Origin: Dillenia suffruticosa
Taxonomy: Eukaryota; Streptophyta; Magnoliopsida; Dilleniales; Dilleniaceae
Assembly: GCA_033439265.1 (NCBI GenBank)
Contig: JAVTVX010000002.1
Span: forward strand, 15,961,674-16,025,673
DNA: 64,000 bases
Direction of reading: 5' to 3'
The stretch's first letter is position 1. Every line of letters starts with the position of its first letter. The position numbers were made by a program, and so were the translations under genes. Of the stretch, positions 36,301-48,100 are shown piece by piece. The notes below the pieces were generated by a model, which did not search any database, was not told the DNA's origin, and saw only the letters and a program-made list of their open reading frames with translations.

Positions 36301-37777
36301 AAAAGTTCCTGCTTCCCATGCGAGTGCATTTCCCACAAAAGCACCTTCTAACGGTTTCTCTTAAGGTGAAAAAACAAAACAAGTTTCTTTCTCTTCCCAT
36401 CTCTTTTGTCAGATGTCGCATGTATCCAATTCATACAGCCCCCTGTGGAAGAAATGAGTGTTCTGTATCCATACCCTAAGATAAAGAGCACAGGAGTTTT
36501 GCATCCAAAAGGTTTTGGCTGAGCAAAAAGAAGCCAACTCATTAAAGCCCCTCTTCTACCTTCTCGCCCAATCTTTTACTGAAAAACCAAAATTAAAGCT
36601 ATTGATACCCACTATCAACTGATTAGTCCCTTTCAACCCTATGGAAACCAAGATTTGATCCCAAGTCTCTTATACAAAATCAAGAGGCTTCATTGACTAG
36701 AAATGGACACCCTTTTCATACCAACACAAGCTCAGTCGTTCCTCCATTTAATCTACCCAAACTCAGTCTTCAACTTTCCATTGCTGACTTTCAGCCGCGT
36801 CAAGGCTAGATCAAAGCTAAAAATTCGCACCCTTACATCATCTCCTCAAGTAAACTGACAATTTTCTACATCTAACTGTGTGCTTTCAAGAGTTGGGCCT
36901 TTTCTTGAGCCCCCAACATTTAGGATAATGGCGTCAAGGGCCAAGCTAGACTTATGAACAAGCTTCCAAGCAACACACATGTAGACTTCTTGCTCAAAAT
37001 AAGAAAGCAATTCAACATAGAAAAAAGAAGAAATTATCTAAAATACTAGACGATGCAGTAGAGACCCCAAAAAGGCAAACTATGGAAGATAAGGAAAAGA
37101 TCTTCCATGGAATACAGGACATTCAGTATAACAGTTATCGGCTGGTCTGAATGGTAAATGGGTAAAAACTCTTGATGTGGCAGACGGAGATTCTAAGATC
37201 AAATTCCGCCTAAGACAAGGTATGGTGGGGGAGGGGTATTAGGTAGAGAAAAAGACACTTGCCACTATGCGAAAACATTGAGTTTATCAATCAAGGCAAT
37301 GAACTAGGTAAAAGACCATTCCATAACAAACCTCGGGCATAATTAAGAAATCAACTTCAAACAAGCTCTCTAAATCCACTATCTAAGACAATAGATGGAC
37401 ATAATATAGAAGGATAACGAAGCATAAACTAACTAAAAATCCTAATTTAACATCATAGATCATGGATTCCATGCAATTTATCCAATAAACTATAATCAGG
37501 ACAGCAAAGATAAAATTGAAAAACTCACCTGAACCCCACCATTGCCGCCAGAGCAGGGGAATAGAATGGGACCGACGGGAGCTCGATCGACGGCAACTTG
37601 AACCGGCACACTAAACCCTTTACGAGGCAGTCGAGATAGGTCCTCATCGTTGAACCGATTATGATCAGAACTATTGTTGTTATTGTTGGTATTGTCGTCT
37701 TCTAAATCCTTCACTTCGTGGCCCACCTCGTCTTTTCCAAACCCTAGAATTCCCGCAATCCTCCTCAAAAGCCCCAT
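33356..37777 (-). CDS. Conserved plant protein of unknown function, 162 aa
   Basis: Two exons on the minus strand, 37529-37777 and 33356-33595, are joined by a 3.9-kb phase-0 GT-AG intron. The N-terminus is MGLLRRIAGILGFGKDEV, amphipathic and possibly membrane-associating. An Asp/Asn-rich linker (EDDNTNNNNNSSDHN) follows, then LPRKGFSVPVQVAVDR. Exon 2 reads GLKWYGRRLRIDEDGDVADE, an acidic/Ser stretch, and VKVRNQIISPDGRIRQNI, ending EYQGRLQWV. I recall near-identical small proteins in many land plants, without an assigned function; no catalytic motif is evident. The gene is convergent with the LEA gene (stops 304 bp apart) and divergent from AP2M. The intron holds at least one tRNA-like repeat at 37130. 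Confidence 0.85.
37130..37290 (+). repeat. SINE-like element in intron (second family)
   Basis: An A-box-like GCTGGTCTGAATGGTAAATGG is followed by a B-box-like TAAGATCAAATTCCG about 50 bp later, then CAAGGTATGGTGGGGGAG. It does not share the 3' end of the main family in this window. No target-site duplication was resolved. Confidence 0.4.
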
Positions 37778-40700
37778 TTCCGTTTAGGGTTTCCCAAGAG
37801 AGTTTGAGAATGGTAGAATGCAGTTTGACAAGGAAAGGCGTTGTGAGTCTTGTGAGAGTGTGTGTTGATAGGAGTCAAATTGGGAGAGAGTTTTGGGGGA
37901 TCGATGAGGTGAATCGATGGAATTCAGGGAATTCGAGAAAGAAGAAGATCTGGGTGAGGACCGCGGATCGAACAGGACATTGGGGAGAATAGATGGTTTC
38001 GACTTTGAATCTGACCAAGGCAAATCATGCGACCTCGGAAATTTTACGGGGAAAAAGGTAGACCATCATAAAAATAAAGGGTATATTCCTGGTGATGAAA
38101 GGTGATTAATAAACGGACCATATTCTTAAATAATAGAATATTAAAATAAAGTAGTGTTTCATCTAAATAATTTTAAATATCATAAAACTATCTAACTCTT
38201 CCTTTTTATAACCAATTTAAGTAAAATTCATCCCTTATAATTTTTTTATTCTTAAATTTTGAATCAATATTTAATTAAAACATATTTACCCACTAATATA
38301 ACTGTTTATTGATTTATTTAAAATCTTTCGCTAATAATCATTGAAAATAATAATTGAAATTTCCTTTCCATATTTAAAAAATTGAGAAAATAAGAATGTT
38401 TAATAGCATCACTCTAAACAAATTTAATTTTGAGAAATAGAATTTGAATTTATTTTAAATTTAGACATTTCAAAGAGAAAAATGTCTTGCATTTGTGCAA
38501 TGCAATGACAAACATGTTAGATTGCCTCGAATTTAGATACAGTTGGAATCAAAATACTCTCTTATTTCATGAAATGACCCAAATCTTGTGAATGATATTC
38601 TAAAACAATGCTTTTAATTTTTTGAGATATTCACTCGGTTTAAGTGTTAGTATTTGTAATTTAAGACGATGAACGAAAATAGTTGAAAGATTAAATTAAG
38701 GACATGGAAATTAATGCTAATATCATCAACTCCCAAGGACCACCACTCCTGTATTCTCTTTAGATGTGGTTAATAAAGGTAAGGGAGCAGTCAAATTATT
38801 ATATATGATAAGATAATTGAATTAATGAATAATTAGTTTAATGGGAATAATATTAAATATTTTAATTAAAATTTAAATTTAAATAATTGAGAAAATTCTT
38901 TTTAAAGAAGATCTGATAATAATATAAATCAGATTAATTAAAATATAATTTTAGATTTCGTTCGAATCAAAAAGAAAATAAGAAATAATCGAAGACCACA
39001 CAAATAACGTTGAATATTGCGCGGTAGTTGGAAGTTGCACCTAATGACCAACTCCCGGCATCTATAGGGTGCAAGGGATTGTTTTATCAAATAGTATGGA
39101 AAAACTAAAATATTTTTAAATGATGATTAACAAAAAAAAGACAAAAGGGCAATGTTTAAATATCCGAGTAAAAAATTTGTACAGTAATTTTGTCATGACC
39201 ATCGATAACTTCTCTTTTTTTTTTTCTTTATAATTTACTTTTTTATCTTAATTTAATTTTTATTAAATTCATTTATTCTTTTTCCTGTATCACATGCAAC
39301 GTATCATTATGTTATGAAATAATACAGAAATATAAATGTCTTCAACTATTCATGCGAAATGTTTCGATTGAAATACCAAAAATATGCCAAAGATTTAAGT
39401 CGGATTAAGAGAGGATTCTTATGGAAGCATCATGTGGAACTATGCTAATACAAAAGCAAAAATTATTGTTTTCTTTGCATCGTGACCATTATATTTTTTT
39501 TTGAAATTTGACCATCCGGTATTCAGAATTTCATTCTGACTAATCTTGATCGAGAAATCTGTTACACCTCAATTGAGGGGATTCTCTCCCAATAATATTT
39601 TTTTCGTACTCAGTGAGAGTCAAACTCTCAACCTGATTAAGGAACGAAGATATACTTTCCATCTACGCCAATATATGTTGATCGGTAACTATTATATGTA
39701 ACAAGTTACAAACACAAGAATATTCAATAGTTTGTTTCGAACGAGATCAATTTCGCAAAGTAGCTTAAATTTATTAGTGATGTTTAAAATTTTTCCAAAC
39801 TCGCTGGTTAATATTTAAAAAAAAAGCATAAGTAAAGTTAGTTGAATTCTGATATAAATATATTGAGAATAACTACTTGTCTTTTACGAAACTGATTATT
39901 AAAATGGAAGTTTAAGAAAATTAACATTTAGTATTAAAAATCATTAAATAATAAGAAAACACCCATAGGTTATCGGCGATCACGGAATAGTTGGATGTTT
40001 ACACTCATTATTGAAGATAATAGATCGGTCAACAAACTTTTTATTTGTAAATGGTGGAGTTTCAGCTAAATAATAGGATAAATAAACATTTTAATACTGT
40101 TAACTCTTAGTCATGTTCATCCTTCGGAGTAGGCATTACCAAATCTAGCACAATGATGAATAACGGGTGGCTTATTCGTAGTGAATTATGTTATGATTAA
40201 TTCGACAGATTTACAATAGTCTATTTAAGAGGGATAATTTCTCAACGATTTTTTTTTTTATATTCAAATCACGAGTCGAATTCGAAAACTTGATTAAGAG
40301 ATTTAATACCATATCTTATTAGATCATCACATAGTTTCACAATGAGTTTGTGGAACTTTTTTTTTGTGCTTTATTATCTAGTATCGGGCTTGATTTATTT
40401 CAATTTTACTTTATTTTTTTGTTATATTAATACTAAATTAAAATTTTCAATAAAGGATATAAAATTTGTAAGTAAAAACCAAATTATTTTATTAAATCAA
40501 GAGCACCTCCGGACACAGCTTGATTGGTTGTAGTTGGGTGTGAGGATTTAAAAAGGCCCGAATTTCATACTAGATGAAAATTAATATTGATAAGAGATTG
40601 AACAAATTTTCTCTTCCTCTGTCTATTCCCAATAATTTTAATTTTTAGTTTACAAATTTTCACTATTTTTCAATATAAAAAGATATATGTTTATTTCTGT

Positions 40701-41608
40701 TGGCTTTTTTTTGTTTCTTTTCTCTCGATTTTATTTATCAATCATTTTTTCTCTTTTTATTTTTACCATGATTTTTTTTCTTGATATATTTTGTTTCACG
40801 TTTTAAGCAATCATAGGAGAAACTCTCTTGATCAATCAAAAAAGAGAAAATAGATCGAGTAAAAAGAGAGAGAATTAGTTTTCTTCTTAATTTTTTCCTT
40901 TTTTTTTTCTTGTTTGAAGTGAGAGAAGGGGACCAGTCAATTGAGACGATGTAGAAAAAAATATGCAAAGAGAAATGATAGAGAGAAAAAAGAAAAAAAA
41001 AAGAAGAAGGAAGGGGAAAAAGAAAAACGAACATAGAAAAGAAAAAATGCAAAGAGGGGTAAAATAGCTTTTTTTTTTTTTTTCACATTGATAAATAACA
41101 AAAAATTCAAAACTTAGACAATAATTACAAATTAAAATTAAAATTTAAAAGGCGTTTACTATCGAAAAAAATTCCTTTTTATTTCTTATAGAAATTAATT
41201 TTCATCTAGCATTGGTATAAAAATTAACTCATTTTTTGTATTTTTCATTTTCAAACCCAAATTTTGTGATTCAGAAAATTATGGAATTCATTTAAATTCT
41301 ATAAAAATTACAAATTGTCAAACTTGTAAAAAAAAAAAATTGAAATTTGCAATGAACTCCATAAAAGTTTGTTAAGTTTATGTAATTTACTTCATAATTG
41401 TTATTTTATCCTAATTAACTCTAAAGGTGGAAAAGTTTTAGAGCTATTAAATAAACAGCTATATTTACAACTATATTTTATTTTTTATTGTTACACAAGA
41501 ATTCATTCGAATTAAAAATTTTAACTTAAATAGTGAAGTTCATTTGTAAATAAATTCCAAAATTAAATTTATTTTTCATTTGGTACCAAGTAGGGTTACG
41601 CTCCACTA
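37778..41608. other. Intergenic spacer between divergent genes
   Basis: This stretch runs from the 5' end of the 162-aa protein gene to the MITE before AP2M. It is very A+T rich, with poly-T and TTTC tracts near 40690-41090. One full SINE-like copy on the minus strand is present (39495). No gene is seen. Confidence 0.6.
39495..39687 (-). mobile_element. SINE-like element, minus orientation, with target-site duplication
   Basis: On the minus strand, TTGGCGTAGATGGAAAGT (A box) precedes GAGAGTTTGACTCTC (B box), then TTGGGAGAGAATCCCCTC, GATCAAGATTAGTCAGAATG and GAATACCGG, ending in an A tail. The order matches the plus copy at 58283. Flanks ACCATTATAT (39485-39494) and ACTATTATAT (39688-39697) form a near-perfect 10-bp direct repeat. 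Confidence 0.68.
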
Positions 41609-41829
41609 CTGGCTCCCTCCAAGGAAAATGAGTTAAGTTCATTTGTGACGTCAATCGAATTTTATTTTTTTAATTATTAGAATTTTAAGAGTAATTAAAT
41701 AAAAAATATTTATAAATTAATTTTATATTTTAAATTTTAATTTTGAGTATATGCGTTTATTTCTAAATAAATTTACGTGATCTAGTCTATTTAAAATGAA
41801 CTTAACTCATTTTCCTTGGAGGGAGTTAG
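41609..41829. mobile_element. Stowaway-like MITE (Tc1/mariner type)
   Basis: The element is 221 bp with about 37-bp terminal inverted repeats: CTGGCTCCCTCCAAGG... on the left and CTAACTCCCTCCAAGG... read from the right. The inner parts (AAAATGAGTTAAGTTCATTT) match exactly. A TA dinucleotide flanks both ends (41607-41608 and 41830-41831). TA duplication and a CTCCCTCC-bearing terminus are the marks of plant Stowaway elements. The interior is A+T rich and non-coding. It ends 335 bp before the AP2M start codon. Confidence 0.85.
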
Positions 41830-41930
41830 TATTAGAAAACGCACTTGATGAGCGTCGAACACAAGGTCGATTTCGCTGACCGCGGAAACCCAAAACTCTT
41901 CTTCCAAACAGAACCTCCCACTTCTTGTTT

Positions 41931-41950
41931 TCTCTCTCTCTCTCTCTCTC
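41931..41950. repeat. (TC)n tract in probable AP2M 5' UTR
   Basis: Ten TC units lie about 215 bp before the AP2M ATG, in a pyrimidine-rich leader. Confidence 0.7.
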
Positions 41951-42164
41951 ACCATATTTCTGTCGATCAATCTCACCCAACGACGACTTCTTCCCTCGAT
42001 CTTGAGCTCTCTCAATTTGGGAATGCGGAGAGGCTCTGATCACAAAACCAAACCCTAGATCTGGATAACTCAACTTGTTCGAAGTAGGTGCCATTACGGA
42101 TCTCAGTCAAAGCACTTGAATTTGGAGTAGTCGCCCGCGGCGGGGCGGCGGTGGAGGATCGGAG

Positions 42165-45100
42165 ATGCCGGTGGCAGCGTCGGCTATCTACTTCCTAAAT
42201 CTTCGAGGCGATGTGCTCATAAATCGACTCTATCGCGATGATGTTGGGTAATCGAATCTCTTCGATCCAATTTCATTTCCTTTTACATGATTGATTTCAA
42301 TTTTTTTGAACAACTCGAGAACCTAATTTGGTTTAGACCTCCAAAGTTGATGAAGGGTCGTAGTACATGCCGAAATTTGTCGAAAATTAATTAGTTTCCT
42401 AATTGATTAACCTTAGTTTGGTGTTCGGAGAGTGTAGAGAGTTAGAGCTTTTGATCTCAGAGAGTATGTTATGAAGTTCATTCAAGATGTGCATATCCAT
42501 CTATTTGCTTATGCTGTTGATCAAGTAAATACTAACGCTTTGTTTAGGAGGCGAGGGAAGTGAGGAGGAATTGGCATAAAAGTGATGGGATCCGGAGGGA
42601 AGGGAATCTACTTGCTGAAGAGGGTTTTTGATTTGAGCGTGAATGGGAGGAAAGCTGATGAGTTAGTTGTATTTTGGTCCTATTGCTTTTGTGGAAAATG
42701 ACCCATATTGGGAAAATAATTTCCACAAATAGATATCCTAAGAACTATTTTTCCTGGAAACTGATAAATGTCGTTTGGGTAAAAATTTCAAAAATTATCA
42801 TGCTTAACCAATTTTCAACATTTCAATAAGGAATATTTCCCAATCGACGGTAACCGGTTTACTTGATCCGTGGTGCTTAACAAGAATAATACAAATGATT
42901 TGTTGCAAAAAAAAAAAAAAGAGTTTTAAAGTTATCTCCCTCAAAATTTTTGTGATGTGCCACAAAGTGTCTGAATCTAGAGATTTTCTGTTTCTTCATT
43001 GATCTTTATACAAGGAATGCAGAATCGCATCAAACATGTGTTATTGGAGTTGTCCTTAAAGTTTTTATTGTCAACAAATTTTAGATATTTTGGCGGGTGG
43101 AAGAATGCCTCTTTGTTTTTGAGATGTGGTATTTTGGCTTTTCCTTATGCATTTGGGAAGAGCAGACTGTAAGGATTTTCAGAAAATAGGCTTTGGTCTC
43201 TCTTTTTGTGGGACGAGACTTTTTTTTTTTTTTTTTTTTTTTTTTGGTTTTTCTAGAGGAGATGAAGAGGGCTTGTACAGTAATTCTTTATTAGCCTTTG
43301 CTTCCATGCACTTTTTAGTCTCTAACGATGTCTAATCCTTTAAGGCCTTTTCTATTTGTTCTTTTCTTCTCTTAATATAATTCATTTTCAATAAAAAATA
43401 GTTAGTAGCCCAGAAAATGACTTTTGATATATATATTTCTTCTTTTGATATTCATTTTCTGGGACATTAGTCTGGTTATTTTGCCAAGTGGAAAATATTT
43501 TATATTGACCAGAAAATATTTTAGTAGCACCAGATGCAGGAAGCATGGGAAAAAGGGAAAATATTTCTCAGGAAGTTATTTTCCATGATGTATATCGAGC
43601 CCTGGATATGGATAAATATAGGCTTAGAGTGAAGGTTTGTAGTCTCATTCTATTCTCTCCATTCCTTTCCAAATTGTAGGGAGAACACTCCATGGTTACC
43701 AAATACCATGCCCAAACCCAAATAGAATTGGAATATATACCACTTTATGTCCTCTTCCTATATTTCTTATACTTTTATGAAGTATTACTCCATCTCTACA
43801 CACTTCACTTCTTTAGTTCCAATGGTAACTCTAAGTACTTGTAAAGATATGAGCGTCAAAAGTTTAATTAAGGAAATGATTTTAGATAGAAATGAGTGGC
43901 GTAGGAAAATCCGAATCAGTTAAATTAATGCATCATTATTATTATTATTATTATTATTATTACTAGTAAGTTTCTATGGATAGTTTTTTCCCCCTCTCCT
44001 TTCTTCTATATCGATATTAAACGACTAATCTCAAAATTTGGGATAAGTACTCCTCTGCCCTAGATGTTCAGTTGATCCGGAGAAGTTTGCCTAGAGCTTT
44101 TCTCTCGATTCTTAAATACATCCAGTGGGGTTCGCTAGCTATCAAGTTTATTTTTCAGTCAAAAGAGGATTCTCAACATGCTCAACACTGTGTATGCTTT
44201 GTGTTGTAGCTTTATATTGTTCAGTGTGTCATTCTTTGCTCTTATCTATTTCTTCAGGGGCAACATGGTGGATGCCTTCCGCGTGCATATAATGCAAACT
44301 AAAGAACTCGGTACATGTCCTGTGCGGCAGATTGGAGGGTGCTCATTCTTTTACATGAGAATTAGCAATGTCTATATCGTGATTGTTGTCAGCAGCAATG
44401 CCAATGTGGCTTGTGCATTCAAGTTTGTTGTTGAGGTAGTTGCTCATTCTTATTCCTGATTCATGATTCGAATCTTAATTTGTTAACCATGTTTTGGGGA
44501 GTGGTGTGAGAGAAATATGAGTGTTTTATTTCCTTCTTTCGTAAAGGAACTAAGGAACCTATCTGGTTCTATAGATTCTTGGCTTAATATAATCTTCATT
44601 TATGCATTTTTCCCCTTTTTTTTTTCTGTAATAGATGTGTGGCCCTTTTGTTTGGCACTGATTGTTAGAGTTTTAGGTTGTTATTGGTGCTTTTCCTTGG
44701 TTCTTCCTTTCTGTACTTCCTTTCTTATGATACTATCAGGAAATATGCAAAAGTTTGTTTTAGCTTTTTAGATGGAAGAAAGTAGGTCCAATTAAAATGT
44801 TTTCACTATTATTTGTTTCCATGTTGGCGACATGAACTTTAAATTAAATGATGATAATAAGTGGTGTTTTTGTGGACATATGCATGCTTCTCAAGTTCTT
44901 AAGCACCCTCAATCTTGATCAAAATTCTTATCATGTGGTTTAAGCCCACTTGCCAAGTGATTAAGCATCAGATTTGTGTCACATATTTCTCTCCTAACTC
45001 ACAATGCAATGTTGGCTTTGCAAATTTTTTGTGTTGTGTATCTGAACTACATTGCATTAAGAATTTTCTCTTGATTGTGGATGCCTTCTTTATTTGCTTC

Positions 45101-48100
45101 ATGTGGTGAAATTATTTGCCTTCAACATATTCCTTTTGATGAAAAAGGGTTATTCATTTAAGGGAAGGAAAAGAGGATAAGGTGACCAATCGTCAGGACA
45201 TAAGAAAGAACATCAAAATGATTGGACATTTTATAATCAGAGCATTAATACTTTAGCTTGCAAGTTTCTATTTAAAAAAAAAAAGGTTTTTGATTGGTGT
45301 TCTCTAGCATTAATACTCCTAAAGTCATTTGAGGCCTGCACCTTAAGCAAGGTATACTATCCTTGATAAATCATTACTTGGTTGGACCTATGCTTGAAGA
45401 TGCAACTATTTGTTTTAATGATGTCAAACCACAAGAAAGCCATAGCAGTGCGACAAGATGGAGCTTCCTTTTTTGATCTAGATCACCTAAACTCGGCTAC
45501 GAGAAATTGAGATACAACTAAGCATCAGGGTGGCTGGTCACCCAAGACAGTAAAGAGGTTATTCCTCATCTCCCATGCCTTTGAACAACGCAAGCAAAGC
45601 TGACCATGTGCCTCACAACCATCACACATAATGCACCGATTAGGACAGAAAAAACTTGTTCGCCTTCCTGGTTTATAGAAGGTCATTGGTATTGACCTTA
45701 CTGTGAATTGCAAAGTAGACCAAATCTTGGTTCTTTGGACGACTCTGTTTCAACATATATAGCAAAGCAAACATATGTCGATCTGTAAGAGGCTAGTGCA
45801 GTTGGTGCACCTAATGCTCCTAATCTGTGATTTCCCATTAAGCTGTTGGAGACATTGTTTGCTTTTGGAAATGGAGGACTTGGTTCTAGAAATATGTTTC
45901 TGCACTGCCCTTCTTAATCTTAGTGAACGGATCCTTTAAAGGTTACTTTCTTGGAGCTTGACACAAGGGGATCCTCTCTCCTCTTTTCTCTGTCTTAGTG
46001 ATGGATGTGCTAAGTAACGTGATTTCCAAAGCAACGGAAGCGGAGTGTGTTGCTGGTTTTTTGGGTGAGAAAAAGGGAGACATACTCTCTCTATATCTCA
46101 CCTCTTGTTTTGCAAATGATATTATAATCTTTTCGGATAAAATGTCGCCCAGACTCTATTTCTCAAGTGTGCTTTCGTAACCTTTGAGATAGTCTCTAGT
46201 TTGTAGATGAATCTTACAAAAGGTGAGATTGTACCAGTGGGTCAAGGGGTCAATGGTAGTTTGTTGGCATCGACATTGATTTTTTTGGGGTGTAGAGTGG
46301 GGAGTCTTTTGTTAGCATGTTTGGGGCTACTTGCTGAGCTTAAGGAGAAGGCTGTTTGTGATAGAGTTGCAGAAAAATTTGAGAAGAAGCTAGAAGGTTG
46401 GAAGCGGTGGGGGTATTGCTCTTAGGGCAGGAAGCTTAATCTGTTAAAAAACACATTTTCTAACCTTCTGGTTCACCTGATGTCTCTTTTTCCATCCCTT
46501 TTCAGCAACAAAAAGATTAACAAGTATCCAAGAAAGATTTCAATGGGGGAGATGAATAGAATAATAGAGAGAAGTGTGATCTAGTTAAATGGGACATTGT
46601 GAAGTGACATTTACAAGAGGGGAGGTCTTGGGGTTAGTTCCTTGGTTGACTTTAACTACGTGTTGTTGGGAAATGGTTTTGGAGGTGCATAGATGAGAAC
46701 AACATCTGTTGGAAAGAGGTTATTGTGGCTAAATATAGGACCTCTCTTAATGGATAAGATGTCTAATGAGGTTGTTGGGTCTCATGGAGTGGTTTTGTGG
46801 AAGGAGGTTAGGAAAGGGTGAGAAATTTTTAGGAGCATGGTGGAGTTTAGGGTGGGTAACAGGGTAGGAATCTTTTTGGCATGATGCTTGTTGTAGCTGT
46901 GGTTCACTTAAAAATTCTTTCCTGACTTATACGAGTTGGCGGTGACTAAAGAAGCATTAGTGGGCTCTTTGGTTTCTTTGCAAGGCAATTGTTGCACTTT
47001 TAGCACAAAAATTGGGAATTAAAGGAGTTTTTAGCCTTTCCTAAACCTTGGAGAGGGCTAAGATAAATTCGGCTTGGGAAGTTGTGGGTTTATTGACAGG
47101 GACCTTTGAGGTTAAGAGATACTGTAAAATGTTCAGACTAAATGGCTTGGATGAGCAGAGAGTTCTTTTTTGTTAGAAGTTTACTTGGAAATCTGATTCG
47201 CTTTGAAGAGTAGCCTTTGTTTTGTGTGGGAGGTGGTTTAGGGAAGAATTAGAATTGAATGTAACATTTAAAAAAGAGGGCATGATTTCGGTGAATCAAT
47301 GTGCGATATAAAGAAGAGAGTTGAAGTTTGTAAATCACTTGTTGCTTCATTGTACATGGGTTTAATCCTTGCAGGGAAAAAAATTCCCTCTTCTGCGCAT
47401 GTGTTGGCTGACTTCAAGCTCTGTACACAATTAGTTGTGGGCTTGGAGTACTTTGGTAATTTGTACTGCAAAGAGGAGAGTTGTCAAGATATTTCCCGTA
47501 GCTGTATTTTGGTTGCATTGGAAAGAAAGGAATTGAAGAATCTTTTCAGGCGTGGAGAATACCTTGATAGTTTCTTGGATAATTTTGTGAAATGTTTATA
47601 CTTTGGACCACTTTGAAATCCTTTGACTTTTTTTGTAGATGTTGAATTCATAGATTCAATTGGGGTATTTGTGGTTGTTATGGGTGAGATAGGTGAGATG
47701 GGATGTGGGATGAAATCCTTCTTTTTTGGATAAAAAAGAGAAAGAAAAAAGACAGTGTTTGCAAATTTTGGGGGTTTTTATGGTAGTTATGGGTTCAATT
47801 GGGGAGGGGATGTGAGATGGACTTTATTTTGTATGCTATCTCTTGGTTGTTGTGCTGAGTGCACAATGGAAGGGCTTTGTGATTTGGAATAAAGCTTTGC
47901 CTTTGATCATAATAAAGTCCTCACAAATATGGATATCTAGTACCAAGCTTTGGGTCTTTTGTTTTTTGGCATTTGAGTAGCGTCGGAGATTTTGTTTTAC
48001 ATTTGCACATGTAGCTATTCTTTCAACTTGATTCACACCTCGGTTCTCTGTGTGCGTGTGTGCACACGGGTTTGAGTGTAGAATGTGAACAAAAATCATA

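Noticed and set aside
40738..41052. 104-codon minus frame rich in Phe and Lys
   Set aside because: It comes from TTTC/GAAA-rich low-complexity DNA.
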